Assembly (NCBI GenBank): GCA_031292035.1
Contig: JARLHX010000009.1
Coordinates: 62,001-126,000 of the forward strand
Direction: 5' to 3'
DNA from: Negativicutes bacterium
GTDB lineage: Bacteria; Bacillota_C; Negativicutes; Sporomusales_B; JARLHX01
Length of the DNA stretch: 64,000 nucleotides
Part shown: one piece after another, positions 25,886-35,022 of the stretch
Layout of the letters: the number at the start of each line of letters is the position of its first letter
Numbering within the stretch: the first letter of the stretch is position 1
Made by a program: the position numbers and the translations under genes
Notes under the pieces: generated by a model
Databases searched by the model: none
The model's input: only the letters and a program-made list of their open reading frames with translations
What the model was told of the DNA's origin: nothing

Positions 25886-27253
25886 ATGGCTGGTTTTACC
25901 GCAGTAATTTTGGCGGCAGGTAAAGGGACCCGGATGAAATCGTCGCTTCCTAAAGTGCTTCACCAGGTCGGCGGCAAGCCGATGGTGGAGCATGTTCTGA
26001 CAGCGGCGCAAAAGGCCGGGGCCGTGAAAAATATTATGGTCATTGGGTTTGGCGCTGACAGCGTATGCGAGACAGTCGGACCACAGGCCGAATATGTCGT
26101 CCAGGCCGAGCAGCTTGGCACCGGCCATGCCGTCATGCAGGCTCACGCGGCGCTGGCCGGATTTGACGGGACGATTATGATTCTGTGTGGTGACACTCCG
26201 CTCCTTCGCACAGAGCTCCTTGTTCGCCTGTTTGACGCCCATCGCCAGGCAGGGGCCGCTGCTACCGTTCTCACGGCGCTGCTGCCTGATGCTCATGGCT
26301 ATGGACGGGTGATTCGCGATCCGCAAGGCAAGGTCGTCAAAATCGTGGAGCAAAAAGACGCCAGTCCAGCTGAACTGGCAGTGAATGAGATCAATACAGG
26401 CATTTATTGTTTCGAAGCCCGTCCTCTTTTTGACGCTTTGGCAGGGATTACCTGTGAAAATGCGCAAGGGGAATATTATTTGACTGATGTAATCGGTATC
26501 CTGGTGGCTAAAGGAGACAAAGTATGGGCCGCCACCGCCGAAGACCACCGTGAAACGCTAGGGATCAACTCCCGCCTGCAATTGGCTGAGGCAGAAAAGA
26601 TTCTCCGGCGGCGCAAGCTGGATGAGCTGATGGATAATGGGGTAACGGTCATGGATCCGGACTCGACCTTTATCGACGCCGAAGTAAGCATCGCCCCGGA
26701 TACGGTGATTTATCCTTTTACCTGGCTGGAAGGCCGGACAAGCATTGGAACTGGCTGCAGCGTGGGGCCAAGTACCCGGATAGCCGATACGGCCGTGGGC
26801 GACCATGCCACCATTCATTTCACCTATGCGCATGAATGCCTGATCGGCAACCATGTCACAGTTGGCCCTTATGTTCATCTGCGGCCGCATACCGTGCTGG
26901 CCGATGGGGTCAAGGTCGGTAATTTTGTCGAAGTCAAAAATACCAATGTGGGTTCAGGCAGCAAAATTCCCCATCTCAGCTATGTCGGCGATACCGATAT
27001 GGGGGCAGGAGTAAATATCGGTTCAGGCACTATTACCGTGAATTATGACGGAAAGCACAAGCACCGTACTACGATAGAAGACCAAGCCTTTATTGGCTGC
27101 AACACCAACCTGGTGGCTCCGGTTACGGTAGGCCAGGGGGCTTATGTTGCCGCCGGATCGACCATCACCAAAAATGTGCCGCCTGGAGCCCTTGGAGTGG
27201 CCCGGGCGCGTCAGGCCGTCATCGAGGGCTGGACTGATAAGCATAAAAGGTAA
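25886..27253 (+). CDS. glmU: Bifunctional UDP-GlcNAc pyrophosphorylase / GlcN-1-P acetyltransferase
   Basis: Makes UDP-N-acetylglucosamine for peptidoglycan and, in diderms, lipopolysaccharide. Of 455 residues, the N-terminal uridylyltransferase opens with [11 protein letters not shown] (residues 9-19) and the C-terminal half is a left-handed beta-helix acetyltransferase (hexapeptide repeats, [22 protein letters not shown]). Both halves are complete. ATAGGAGGAACAAGG precedes the ATG. Order glmU-prs is conserved. Confidence 0.98.
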   Translation: MAGFTAVILAAGKGTRMKSSLPKVLHQVGGKPMVEHVLTAAQKAGAVKNIMVIGFGADSVCETVGPQAEYVVQAEQLGTGHAVMQAHAALAGFDGTIMILCGDTPLLRTELLVRLFDAHRQAGAAATVLTALLPDAHGYGRVIRDPQGKVVKIVEQKDASPAELAVNEINTGIYCFEARPLFDALAGITCENAQGEYYLTDVIGILVAKGDKVWAATAEDHRETLGINSRLQLAEAEKILRRRKLDELMDNGVTVMDPDSTFIDAEVSIAPDTVIYPFTWLEGRTSIGTGCSVGPSTRIADTAVGDHATIHFTYAHECLIGNHVTVGPYVHLRPHTVLADGVKVGNFVEVKNTNVGSGSKIPHLSYVGDTDMGAGVNIGSGTITVNYDGKHKHRTTIEDQAFIGCNTNLVAPVTVGQGAYVAAGSTITKNVPPGALGVARARQAVIEGWTDKHKR

Positions 27254-27270
27254 CATGGGGGAGTAGAAAT

Positions 27271-28224
27271 ATGGTATTAGATAATGGTAAGCGATTACGC
27301 ATTTTTACTGGTAACGCTAATCCCGCCCTGGCCGAAGAAATTGCCTCCTATCTCGGGTTGGCGATTGGAGATGCCTCAGTGGGGCGCTTCAACAACGGCG
27401 AGACTCAGGTGATGATTGAAGAAAGCGTGCGCGGCACCAGCGTTTTTATCGTTCAGCCGACATGCAACCCGGTCAACGATACAATTATGGAACTATTGAT
27501 TATGGTCGACGCGGTCAAACGCGCCTCGGCATCTCATATCACCGCTGTCATTCCCTATTATGGGTATGCTCGGCAGGACCGGAAAACACGGGGGCGGGAA
27601 CCTATTTCCGCCAAACTGGTCGCCAATCTTTTGACCACAGCCGGCGTAACACGGGTGGTGACCATGGACCTCCACGCCGGTCAGATCCAAGGCTTTTTCG
27701 ACATACCGGTCGATCATCTGATCGGGGTGCCGATTCTGGCCGATTTTCTGGTATCCAAGCAGCTTGAGGATCTGGTGGTGGTTTCACCCGATCTCGGCGG
27801 CGTGACCAGGGCCAGACAACTGGCTGACCGGCTGCATGCGCCGATCGCCATCATTGAAAAACGCCGCCCGATGCCTGGTGTGGCCGAAGTGATGAATCTG
27901 ATCGGCAGTGTTGAGGGGAAAACGGCGGTCATTATTGATGACATTGTCGATACAGCCGGCTCGCTGTGCGAAGCCGCCAAGGCGCTGACACGATACGGGG
28001 CGAGAGAAGTTTACGCCTGTTGTACCCATGCCGTACTTAGTCCCCCGGCACTGGAACGGGTGGAAGAATCCAATATCACCGAACTCATTGTCACCAATAC
28101 CATACCCCTTGATCCGGCAGTGTTGTCGCCGAAAATCAAGGTGCTGTCAGTGGCGCCGCTGTTTGGCGAAGCAATTATCCGCATTTTTGGCGACCTATCT
28201 GTGAGCAAACTATTTGACGATTAA
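27271..28224 (+). CDS. prs: Ribose-phosphate pyrophosphokinase
   Basis: Makes PRPP from ribose 5-phosphate and ATP. The 317-residue class I enzyme shows [15 protein letters not shown] at the start, the ATP-site [28 protein letters not shown] region, [13 protein letters not shown] and the PRPP loop [13 protein letters not shown] (about residues 219-231). It follows glmU by 17 bases. PRPP feeds purine synthesis (PurR, PurL here) and the uracil salvage enzyme encoded downstream. Confidence 0.98.
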   Translation: MVLDNGKRLRIFTGNANPALAEEIASYLGLAIGDASVGRFNNGETQVMIEESVRGTSVFIVQPTCNPVNDTIMELLIMVDAVKRASASHITAVIPYYGYARQDRKTRGREPISAKLVANLLTTAGVTRVVTMDLHAGQIQGFFDIPVDHLIGVPILADFLVSKQLEDLVVVSPDLGGVTRARQLADRLHAPIAIIEKRRPMPGVAEVMNLIGSVEGKTAVIIDDIVDTAGSLCEAAKALTRYGAREVYACCTHAVLSPPALERVEESNITELIVTNTIPLDPAVLSPKIKVLSVAPLFGEAIIRIFGDLSVSKLFDD

Positions 28225-28228
28225 TATA

Positions 28229-28861
28229 ATGAACAGTGAATATAAAGTCGAGAAGGTAAGACCAGCCGACATTGCGGCTATTGCCGCGCTATTTACCGAA
28301 AGCTTTGAAGAGAGTGTCCTGCATCACTGCGGCCGGTTGCCCAAGCCGCGGGCGATGCAGGACGTATTTGCCTTAGTGTACCAGGCTGAGCCGCCGGCGG
28401 CGTTTATCGCCCGTTCGGCCGACGGCGAGGCGGTCGGCTACTGTTTTGCGCCGGCCGCGCTGTCCAGGCTGTGGCTGAAGGCCATCCTGGGAGGACATAT
28501 TTTTAAATGGACTTGGCGCTGGCTTAGCGGTCAGTATGGTTTTGGTCTGCACCCGGTAAAAATCATTGTTCTGAATAAGCTGGCCTTCCTCCGTTCGGCT
28601 GTCGCTCCAACCCAGGCAGCCGATGCCCGTATCCTTTCTATCGCCGTTTCTCCCAGCTGGCGGGGCAAGCGGGTGGCTGGCGCTCTGATGGCTGTTGCCA
28701 TGGACTATTTCGCCTTCCGCGAGGTCAAACGGATTCGCCTGGAAGTTCGTCCCGACAATGAACCGGCTGTCAGGTTGTACCATCACTGCGGTTTTGTTGA
28801 CAGCGGATTTACCTATGACTCCCAAGGGCCTTGGTTAATTATGTTCAAGGAAATGGAGTAA
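28229..28861 (+). CDS. GNAT family N-acetyltransferase
   Basis: A 210-residue acetyltransferase. The acetyl-CoA loop is SIAVSPSWRGKRVAGALM (about residues 133-150), followed by LEVRPDNEPAVRLYHHCGF, typical of the RimI-like group. ATG 28229 is 4 bases after the prs stop; a TTG at 28214 overlapping prs is also possible, and neither has a strong site, so coupling to prs is likely. Substrate unknown. Confidence 0.82.
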   Translation: MNSEYKVEKVRPADIAAIAALFTESFEESVLHHCGRLPKPRAMQDVFALVYQAEPPAAFIARSADGEAVGYCFAPAALSRLWLKAILGGHIFKWTWRWLSGQYGFGLHPVKIIVLNKLAFLRSAVAPTQAADARILSIAVSPSWRGKRVAGALMAVAMDYFAFREVKRIRLEVRPDNEPAVRLYHHCGFVDSGFTYDSQGPWLIMFKEME

Positions 28862-28865
28862 AATC

Positions 28866-29678
28866 ATGTTTGATATGCGACTGATCAGCATTCTCGGGTT
28901 GTTGACCATCGTCGTTCTCATCAGTCTGGTGCTCGACTATTTCCGCATGCTCCGGCGGCCAATGCGGCTGGGGCTGTACTTGGCTGTCCTGGGAATTCTC
29001 GCTGGATTTATTTTTACTCTGAAGGCCGTTCTGCCTGGTGACCCTTTTTATGGACCGGTTTTCAGTGAAAGCAAAACAACCCAAAAAGTTGTCGCCCTCA
29101 CCTTTGACGATGGGCCTTATCCGCCCTATACCGGGCAGGTTCTTGATGTTCTCAAGGAATTCCAGGTGCCGGCTACTTTTTTCATCATCGGCCAAAATGC
29201 GGAAAAACATCCGGAGCTGGTGCGCCGCATTGTGGCGGAAGGACACCAGATCGGCAACCATACATACAATCATCTTGATCTATTGAAAGCCGATCGCCAG
29301 GCCATTGCCGAACAAATCGACCGTACCAATAAAATAATCGGAACTATTTCCGGACAGACTCCGCGTGTCGTGCGACCACCCCATGGTTTCCGCGATGCGG
29401 TGGTCATCGATGTCATGGCCGAACGGGGCCTTAAAGTGGTGGAATGGTCGGTGTCCAGCCGCGACTGGACCAATCCTGGCGCAGATGCCATCGCCAGCCG
29501 GACGATCAGCAAGGTGAAAAATGGTTCGGTGATCCTGCTGCATGACGGCGACGGGATAGCCCAAAAGGATTCGCGGGAGCAGACGGTTCAGGCGACGCGG
29601 CAGATTATCCGCGAACTCTTGGCCCAAGGGTATAAGTTTGTCACTGTCGATGAGATTTTGGCAAAGACGGAGGACTAG
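28866..29678 (+). CDS. Polysaccharide deacetylase (NodB domain), membrane-anchored
   Basis: A 270-residue protein with two N-terminal hydrophobic segments (about residues 5-25 and 37-57) and an exported NodB deacetylase domain. Catalytic and metal residues are visible: TFDDGPYPPYT (Asp-Asp), HTYNHLDL (His-x4-His near the expected place) and the RPPHG motif, with LLHDGDG near the end. It removes acetyl groups from peptidoglycan or another GlcNAc polymer; the PdaB/sporulation type is a possible relative. ATG 28866 follows AAATGGAG. Confidence 0.9.
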   Translation: MFDMRLISILGLLTIVVLISLVLDYFRMLRRPMRLGLYLAVLGILAGFIFTLKAVLPGDPFYGPVFSESKTTQKVVALTFDDGPYPPYTGQVLDVLKEFQVPATFFIIGQNAEKHPELVRRIVAEGHQIGNHTYNHLDLLKADRQAIAEQIDRTNKIIGTISGQTPRVVRPPHGFRDAVVIDVMAERGLKVVEWSVSSRDWTNPGADAIASRTISKVKNGSVILLHDGDGIAQKDSREQTVQATRQIIRELLAQGYKFVTVDEILAKTED

Positions 29679-30236
29679 ATGAAAATAGTGGTAGGGCTCG
29701 GTAATCCCGGGCAAGAATACAGTGCCACCCGTCATAACGTTGGTTTTATGACTATCGATGTTTTGCATAATCACTGGAAGGCAGGCGGCTGGCGAAATAA
29801 ATTCGACGCTCTGGTAGCAGAGCATCGTGGGGTAGAACCGATTATTCTGGTCAAACCTCAGACTTATATGAATAACAGTGGCTACTCGGTCAATGCCATT
29901 CTTAACTGGTACAAGCTGGCGATCGAGGATGTGATCGTGGTATACGACGACCTGGATCTGCCGCTGGGACGGCTCAGACTGCGTTCCCAGGGAGGGGCCG
30001 GCGGTCATCGGGGAATCGAGTCGCTGCTGGTGCACCTTGGCCGCGATACCTTTCATCGCGTCCGCATCGGTGTCGGCCGTCCGCCGGAATATATGGACGC
30101 GGCTGCTCATGTGCTGAGCAGATTTACCACTGATGAGCTGCCGATCATCGAGCCGGCTGTCAAGCGGGCCGCCGACGCCGTGGAGGCCATCATCCTCCAA
30201 GGGGCGGCGAAGGCGGCAACCGAGTTTAACAAGTGA
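29679..30236 (+). CDS. pth: Peptidyl-tRNA hydrolase
   Basis: Recycles peptidyl-tRNA released from ribosomes. The 185 residues contain the family signatures VGLGNPGQEYSATRHNVGF (catalytic His 20) and PQTYMNNSG, and VIVVYDDLDLPLGRLRLR with the conserved Asp. ATG 29679 directly follows the stop of the deacetylase gene, with GGAGG in its end. In Bacillus this is spoVC, also downstream of prs. Confidence 0.97.
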   Translation: MKIVVGLGNPGQEYSATRHNVGFMTIDVLHNHWKAGGWRNKFDALVAEHRGVEPIILVKPQTYMNNSGYSVNAILNWYKLAIEDVIVVYDDLDLPLGRLRLRSQGGAGGHRGIESLLVHLGRDTFHRVRIGVGRPPEYMDAAAHVLSRFTTDELPIIEPAVKRAADAVEAIILQGAAKAATEFNK

Positions 30237-31483
30237 GGATGAAAGAGTTGCCGACCGCATTATACGCCACAACCGAGGGAGAAATATTCGACGCGCCAGG
30301 CTATGAGGCCGTGGGCCGGGTGGGGATATGGGATGCGCCGCTGTCGCTGGAAGACCTGATCCCATTGCCACCAGGCGCCGACCTCATGTTTTTGCCTGAC
30401 TGCAGCGCCTTGGCGGCCCAAAAAGGGGACATTGCGCCGATCGCCACCACCCTGCTGGCGGTAGCGGCCGTGCTGCCGGCAGGCTATACCCGAACCCATC
30501 TCCCGGCCTACCGCAAAGGACCGGAAACACCGCTACTGCCGCTATACGGCTATACGGCGGTGGCGATGTATGCCGATAAAATGTATGTTGCGGCCATGAA
30601 AAGCGATGATAATGCCAAATGGGACCCGCGCCGCTACAATACCTCGGCTCTGACCGGTAAAATTGACAAAGTAAAAAAAGACCTGCCAGGCAACCGCCTG
30701 GTGGAGCATCTGGCCAGGTGTTCGCAACAATGGCATTGCTGTACGGCTCAGAACCTGTTTTACCAGCGCTGGGAGGCAGGCATTCCGGTGTCGCCGGTCT
30801 GCAACGCCGATTGTCTTGGCTGCATCTCTCTCCAGCCGGCTGAGTGCTGTCCCGCGCCGCAAAGCCGGATTGAATTTAATCCTTCCGTCGATGAGGTTGC
30901 CGCTGTCGGTAGCTATCATCTCGCCAGCGCTCCTGAAGCGATTATCAGTTTCGGGCAAGGGTGTGAGGGGGAACCGGCGCTTGCCGCCGAAACAATTTCC
31001 GCCGCTATCCGGGAAATGCGCGGCAAGACGGGGCGGGGAATCATCAACATGAATACCAATGCGGGTTATACAGCCGGAGTCAAACAGATTGTCGACGCCG
31101 GCCTCGATAGCATGCGGGTCAGTATGATCAGCGCCCGGCAACCGGTCCATCAGTCTTACTACCGCGGCAACTATCTCCTGGACGCGGTGCAGGAGTCTAT
31201 TCTCTATGCAAAATCCAAAGGTGTCTATGTCTCCCTCAATATGCTGCTGTTGCCAGGGCTCAACGACCAGCCGGAGGAATTGGCAGCCTGGCTGGAGTTT
31301 CTTGTTGCGGCCAGCGTCGATATGATCCAGCTTCGCAACCTGACGATTGACCCGGACGTGATTTGGGCAGCGGTGCCGCCGGACAAGCCGTCGCTGGGTG
31401 TTAGGGCATTTGTCGACGCCTTGCGGCAGAACCTTCCCCAAATGCGAATAGGCAATTTCAGCAGATATATTGAGAAGACGTAA
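30233..31483 (+). CDS. Radical SAM domain protein
   Basis: A 416-residue protein. The first 180 residues are a family-specific region; the CNADCLGC motif (CxxxCxxC, about residues 188-195) binds the 4Fe-4S cluster that cleaves S-adenosylmethionine. Further Cys (ECC, about 202-204) may bind a second site. GTG 30233 overlaps the pth stop; ATG 30239 is an alternative. Known in this neighbourhood in Negativicutes only as a conserved hypothetical, so the reaction is unknown. Confidence 0.82.
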   Translation: MRMKELPTALYATTEGEIFDAPGYEAVGRVGIWDAPLSLEDLIPLPPGADLMFLPDCSALAAQKGDIAPIATTLLAVAAVLPAGYTRTHLPAYRKGPETPLLPLYGYTAVAMYADKMYVAAMKSDDNAKWDPRRYNTSALTGKIDKVKKDLPGNRLVEHLARCSQQWHCCTAQNLFYQRWEAGIPVSPVCNADCLGCISLQPAECCPAPQSRIEFNPSVDEVAAVGSYHLASAPEAIISFGQGCEGEPALAAETISAAIREMRGKTGRGIINMNTNAGYTAGVKQIVDAGLDSMRVSMISARQPVHQSYYRGNYLLDAVQESILYAKSKGVYVSLNMLLLPGLNDQPEELAAWLEFLVAASVDMIQLRNLTIDPDVIWAAVPPDKPSLGVRAFVDALRQNLPQMRIGNFSRYIEKT

Positions 31484-31790
31484 CCAGGCAAGTGGCGTTG
31501 GGAAATTCAGCAGCACCCCCTTCGTAGCGGCGCGTTTTTGAAATTTAACTAAATTGAGTGAAAATTAAAGTAATTTTCTGTAAAATTTTCTATAAAATTT
31601 GTATATCTGGCGGCATTCTGGAAGGGTATATACAATATGTTGTCGAATGTACAATTAGATTTGTGTGAAGAACACCTCTGCTTTCACCATGATTACTTGC
31701 TATAGACTGCTTTTAGTCAATAGTCATCCTTTGTCTGGAAGAATTGCTAGGCATGTAAACTGGGCTTGGGGTGGAATTGGTCCAAATTTT
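31484..31790. other. AT-rich leader region without a gene
   Basis: About 300 bases, much richer in A and T than the surroundings, with no open frame supported by a ribosome binding site. It contains a small perfect inverted repeat GAAAATTA/TAATTTTC (31560-31578) without a T-tail. The promoter of the riboswitch transcript should lie here or close by, but I cannot place it with confidence. Confidence 0.6.
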
Positions 31791-31880
31791 ATATTGGGCA
31801 AACTTATCAAAAGATAAGGACGCAAAGCTATGGGTCTAATGACGAAAGTCTACGATCGCCAAGCCGCCGACCGGTATTTC
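31791..31880 (+). ncRNA. Cyclic di-GMP-I (GEMM-I) riboswitch aptamer
   Basis: The conserved GEMM-I blocks occur in order: GGGCAAAC, a hairpin TTATC-AAAA-GATAA, GGACGCAAAGC, GGGTCTAA, a second hairpin with a GAAA loop (TGAC-GAAA-GTC), TACGAT, and GCCAAGCCGCCG. The GNRA tetraloop and the GGACGCAAAGC strand are the c-di-GMP binding core. A terminator follows at once, so the element probably controls transcription of the two small genes downstream. Confidence 0.92.
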
Positions 31881-31890
31881 GGTTGAGTTT

Positions 31891-31919
31891 AAAAGACAGG
31901 CGGTAGCGTGTCTTTTTTT
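31891..31919 (+). terminator. Riboswitch expression-platform terminator
   Basis: AAAAGACA pairs with TGTCTTTT around loop GGCGGTAGCG and ends in seven T. The loop's GGCGGT (31899-31904) can pair with GCCGCC (31863-31868) in the 3' strand of the aptamer, a plausible antiterminator contact. Confidence 0.85.
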
Positions 31920-32027
31920 AGTGGAAAAGCGGGACGCTTGGTTTGGCGGCGGGGTTTCTGGGAAAGGTATTAGGAAACTAGGAATGGGAATATGCCGCAG
32001 ACAACAACGGCAGAGGGGGGAAGAAAA

Positions 32028-32243
32028 ATGCAAAATAGCAGCGGAAACACTGACAACAGAGAACATGCTTTGGTAAATGTTGAATATGTTAAAACGTTAT
32101 TCCATGATTATTTTCCGAATGATGACGAAAGAAGCATTGCTATTCTCGCGCAGCGGATTGTCGATGAATTTGAAGTAGAAATATTCTCGCGGATTCGTGA
32201 GTTATGCCATCGTGACGCAGCCCATGAGGGAAATTGGAAGTAA
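32028..32243 (+). CDS. Small protein under c-di-GMP riboswitch control, function unknown
   Basis: A 71-residue soluble acidic protein I cannot place in a family. ATG 32028 follows GAGGGGGGAAGAAAA, a strong site; an in-frame ATG at 31992 has none. It has no signal peptide or membrane helix and is mostly predicted helix. Its central YFPNDDERSIAILAQR segment resembles YLPGADKTLVKVLTQK of the next small gene. Because the c-di-GMP riboswitch and terminator lie upstream, it is probably a target of second-messenger control. Confidence 0.75.
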   Translation: MQNSSGNTDNREHALVNVEYVKTLFHDYFPNDDERSIAILAQRIVDEFEVEIFSRIRELCHRDAAHEGNWK

Positions 32244-32319
32244 GCAATACTAGCTTAGGCGCGGCGACAACAACACGGGGACGATTCGTTTGGCTTGACG
32301 AATTGTGGGAGGATGAATA

Positions 32320-32529
32320 ATGAAAAGCCGCAGTAGGATTCATGCAGCAATACGGGAATATTTGCCTGGGGCAGATAAGACGTTAGTCAAAGTATTGACG
32401 CAAAAGGCCGAACTGGAAATCGGGTGGACAAAAAAAACCGATGTGCGAAAAATATCGCTGTCTAATGAGACAATCGAGAGATTGATCAAACGGGAAGAGA
32501 TGATTGAGCTGGGGCTAAAGGTCGATTAA
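32320..32529 (+). CDS. Second small protein downstream of the riboswitch
   Basis: A 69-residue basic protein, paralogue-like to the upstream 71-residue protein in the Y-x-P-x2-D ... L-x-Q motif region (about residues 14-31). ATG 32320 follows GGGAGG at good spacing. No export signal. The 76-base gap to the first gene has an inverted repeat but no terminator, so the two are probably one transcript. No function known. Confidence 0.72.
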   Translation: MKSRSRIHAAIREYLPGADKTLVKVLTQKAELEIGWTKKTDVRKISLSNETIERLIKREEMIELGLKVD

Positions 32530-32732
32530 CCGGCTTCCTACCTGTACGTTTCTTGCCCTGACAGCGTGTAAATAGAAGATAAATAGAACCTGCGAAGAAT
32601 ATCCGAAAATATCCGCAGGCAATTTGTTGCCAGTATTTTTATTTAAATGTTCATAGTCGCGAAGAACGCGCTTTTTTTATTTCTGTGCAGTTGAGCAAAA
32701 GATAGCAGACGAGACGTTGGAGGCTTTGCTGG

Positions 32733-32761
32733 TTGACAGGAAGATCCAGACAGCTTAATAT
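32733..32761 (+). promoter_or_regulatory. Promoter of the marR-MFS operon
   Basis: TTGACA (32733-32738) and TAATAT (32756-32761) are exactly 17 bases apart, 35 bases before the marR start. Confidence 0.8.
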
Positions 32762-32782
32762 ATGTATATACATATATTAAGC
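32753..32782. promoter_or_regulatory. Perfect 30-bp palindrome, likely MarR operator
   Basis: The half-site GCTTAATATATGTAT is followed without a spacer by its exact reverse complement. It covers the -10 box and the expected transcription start of the marR gene, as expected for an autorepressor operator. Confidence 0.82.
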
Positions 32783-32795
32783 GAAGGGATAATGC

Positions 32796-33233
32796 ATGGA
32801 ACGTTCGGCTTTCTCCAAAGGCAGGCGGTGCGCATGCGGCAATGTCCGCCTGGCTTCCCGTGCCATTACCCAGTTTTATGACAGGTGTCTCAGACCAAGC
32901 GGCTTGCGGTCCACCCAATTTTCCTTACTCTTGAATATTTTTCTGCATGATAACATTTCGGTGGGAGAACTGGCGGATTTGCTGGTTATGGATCAAACGA
33001 CAGTGAGTCGCAATCTGGAAGGACTCAAAGAAAAACAATATATTGTAATAAGGCAAGAAAAAGGCGATGCCAGAAAAAAATTGTTATCGGTCACTCCTGC
33101 CGGGATCACTACTTTGAGGGAAACAATGCCGTTGTGGGAAAATGCCCAGGAGCATATTGAAAATGGCTTGGGGCGAGACCGGTTTCAAGAATTATTGAAA
33201 ATGTTGGCTGATCTCAATTTACTGACGAAATGA
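32796..33233 (+). CDS. MarR family transcriptional regulator
   Basis: A 145-residue winged-helix regulator: SVGELADLLVMDQTTVSRNLEGLKEK is the recognition-helix region (about residues 54-80) and QEKGDARKKLLSVTPAG the wing. Cys residues near the N-terminus (CACG, residues 12-15) are unusual and could be sensory. ATG 32796 follows GAAGGGATAATGC. It precedes an MFS transporter by 31 bases and has a palindrome over its promoter, the usual plan of a self-repressed efflux operon. Confidence 0.9.
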   Translation: MERSAFSKGRRCACGNVRLASRAITQFYDRCLRPSGLRSTQFSLLLNIFLHDNISVGELADLLVMDQTTVSRNLEGLKEKQYIVIRQEKGDARKKLLSVTPAGITTLRETMPLWENAQEHIENGLGRDRFQELLKMLADLNLLTK

Positions 33234-33264
33234 ATGTGCTACGACTTGAACTAGGAGGAAACGA

Positions 33265-34485
33265 TTGACAATGCTTACTGCGAATAAGGGACAAGCGCCT
33301 TGGTTGCTGCTGCTGAGTGCGGCGGCAATTCTGATGATCACCATGGGGGCCCGACAGTCTGTCGGTCTTTTTATTTCACCGTTGGATTCAGCAACCGGTC
33401 TGGGGATCGTTTCCATTAGTTTCGCCTTGGCGGTCGGCCAGTTTGTCTGGGGGCTGGCGCAGCCAGTTTTTGGCGCTATCGCCGACAAGAAAGGATCCTA
33501 TCATGTTCTGGTGGCGGGCGCTTTATTGCTGGCAGCCGGCCTGGCGTTGACACCGCTAGTCACTTCCGAGTGGTCGCTGATGCTGACGATGGGAGTGCTC
33601 AGCGCCGCAGGTGCCGGCGCAGGGAGCTTTTCAGTGTTGATCGGGGCGACGGCGCAGCGTCTGGCCCCGGAAAGGCGGGCCTTTGCCGGAGGCTTTATCA
33701 ATGCCGGCGGGTCTTTCGGCCAGTTTGTTTTTGCACCCCTCCTTCAGGCGATTATCAGCGGGTTCGGATGGGTTGCAGCCTTGCTTACCATGGCTGCGAC
33801 AACGCTCCTGACCATACCGCTGGCGTCGCTGCTCTGCGGCGGAGCTGCTTCTACCCAGGCCGCTGCGGTGGACCACTCCGGGGGGCTGCTCAAGCAGATC
33901 GGTGAGGCCATGAAGAATCCGAGCTATCTGTGTTTGCATGCCGGCTTTTTCACCTGTGGCTTTCATATTGCCTTTTTGGTTACCCACCTGCCGGGAGAAG
34001 TTGCCCTAAGCGGTCATACAGCCAGTGTTTCGGCAGCCTCTCTGGCTCTCATCGGTCTGTTCAACATCGCCGGGAGCCTTTACGCAGGGGCGCTCGGTAC
34101 CCGTTACCGGATGAAGTATATTCTTGCCGTCATGTATGGCAGCCGGTCGGTGATGATCGCCCTTTACCTATTGGCCCCCAAGACGGCGTTAACTTTTTAT
34201 GTGTTTGCCGCCTCTCTTGGCTTTACCTGGCTGGCGACCGTGCCGCCCACCGCCGGACTGGTGGGAAAGTTATTCGGTACCCGCTATCTCGCCACCCTTT
34301 TCGGGCTGACACTGCTGACCCACCAGGTCGGAGGCTTTCTGGGAGCCTGGCTTGGCGGGCTGGCTATGGCGCACGACGGTAATTATCTGTGGATGTGGTA
34401 CGCCGATATTGTGCTTGCGGCCATGGCGGCACTGGTCAATCTGCCGATCCGCGAGGCGAAGGTGGCAGCGGCTGTCGCTGCCTGA
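33265..34485 (+). CDS. MFS transporter
   Basis: A 406-residue integral membrane protein of about 12 helices. The segment between helices 2 and 3 (FGAIADKKGSYHVLVAG) is the MFS loop motif; overall it resembles the oxalate/formate (OxlT)-like or CynX group. TTG 33265 has AGGAGG at 6 bases; ATG 33271 is the alternative at 12 bases. It is co-transcribed with the MarR gene, so expression is likely induced by its substrate. Substrate cannot be inferred. Confidence 0.9.
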   Translation: MTMLTANKGQAPWLLLLSAAAILMITMGARQSVGLFISPLDSATGLGIVSISFALAVGQFVWGLAQPVFGAIADKKGSYHVLVAGALLLAAGLALTPLVTSEWSLMLTMGVLSAAGAGAGSFSVLIGATAQRLAPERRAFAGGFINAGGSFGQFVFAPLLQAIISGFGWVAALLTMAATTLLTIPLASLLCGGAASTQAAAVDHSGGLLKQIGEAMKNPSYLCLHAGFFTCGFHIAFLVTHLPGEVALSGHTASVSAASLALIGLFNIAGSLYAGALGTRYRMKYILAVMYGSRSVMIALYLLAPKTALTFYVFAASLGFTWLATVPPTAGLVGKLFGTRYLATLFGLTLLTHQVGGFLGAWLGGLAMAHDGNYLWMWYADIVLAAMAALVNLPIREAKVAAAVAA

Positions 34486-34531
34486 GCTATCGCGACGAAA
34501 AAAGGTTGAAGCAACGATTTTTTTGGAATTG

Positions 34532-34560
34532 TTGCGTCCCTGAAAACCTTATGCTATAAT
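34532..34560 (+). promoter_or_regulatory. Promoter of rpmE
   Basis: TTGCGT (34532-34537), 17 bases, TATAAT (34555-34560) with a TG extended -10 (TGCTATAAT). Confidence 0.75.
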
Positions 34561-34606
34561 TATTGAGCGTGAACCCAACCGACTGTAGTAAAGCGAGGTG
34601 CATTCA

Positions 34607-34810
34607 ATGAAAGACAAGATTCATCCCAAATATGCTGAAACCACGGTAGCATGTGGCTGCGGCAATAGTTTCGTCACCGGGTCGACCAAGAAAGACCTTA
34701 AGGTTGACGTGTGTTCCAAGTGTCATCCGTTTTTCACCGGCCAGCAGCGCCAGGCAAAAGCCCGTGGCCGGATCGAGCAATTCAATAAGCGTTACGGACA
34801 AGAAGGCTGA
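34607..34810 (+). CDS. rpmE: 50S ribosomal protein L31 (zinc-binding type)
   Basis: A 67-residue ribosomal protein. CGCG in the first part and CSKC (about residue 36) provide the four Cys of the zinc-binding L31 form, and HPFFTGQQ is the family signature. ATG 34607 follows GCGAGGTG; an in-frame GTG at 34598 lies within that site. Own promoter; next gene is the YqhQ-like protein, as in the conserved rpmE-prfA neighbourhood. Confidence 0.96.
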   Translation: MKDKIHPKYAETTVACGCGNSFVTGSTKKDLKVDVCSKCHPFFTGQQRQAKARGRIEQFNKRYGQEG

Positions 34811-34957
34811 GGCTGTCGACAAACCCTCGCCTAGCTTTGCTGCCAAGGTTTCCGCGGTCCAAGTATGCTGTGTGTACGTTCCGGCCGCGAAAACCCTGGC
34901 ATTGTGCTATGCGCGTTTTGTCCGACCCTCAGATAAAGGGGTTACTTAACAACCTGT

Positions 34958-34986
34958 GCAGAGCAGAGATGCTCTGCTTTATTTAT
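34958..34986 (+). terminator. Hairpin between rpmE and the DUF1385 gene
   Basis: GCAGAGC-AGAGAT-GCTCTGC then TTTATTTAT. The 147 bases between rpmE and this hairpin hold no supported gene. Confidence 0.75.
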
Positions 34987-35022
34987 AATACCTTGTCCTA
35001 ACCGATAGAGGGGAGAAAAGCC

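Noticed and set aside
29280..31516. Long open frames on the minus strand opposite pth and the radical SAM gene (363 and 324 codons)
   Set aside because: They lie fully opposite well supported genes, have no ribosome binding site and no recognisable protein motif; they result from GC-rich codon use on the coding strand.
34811..34957. Open frame after rpmE
   Set aside because: It overlaps rpmE in another frame, has no site and no motif.
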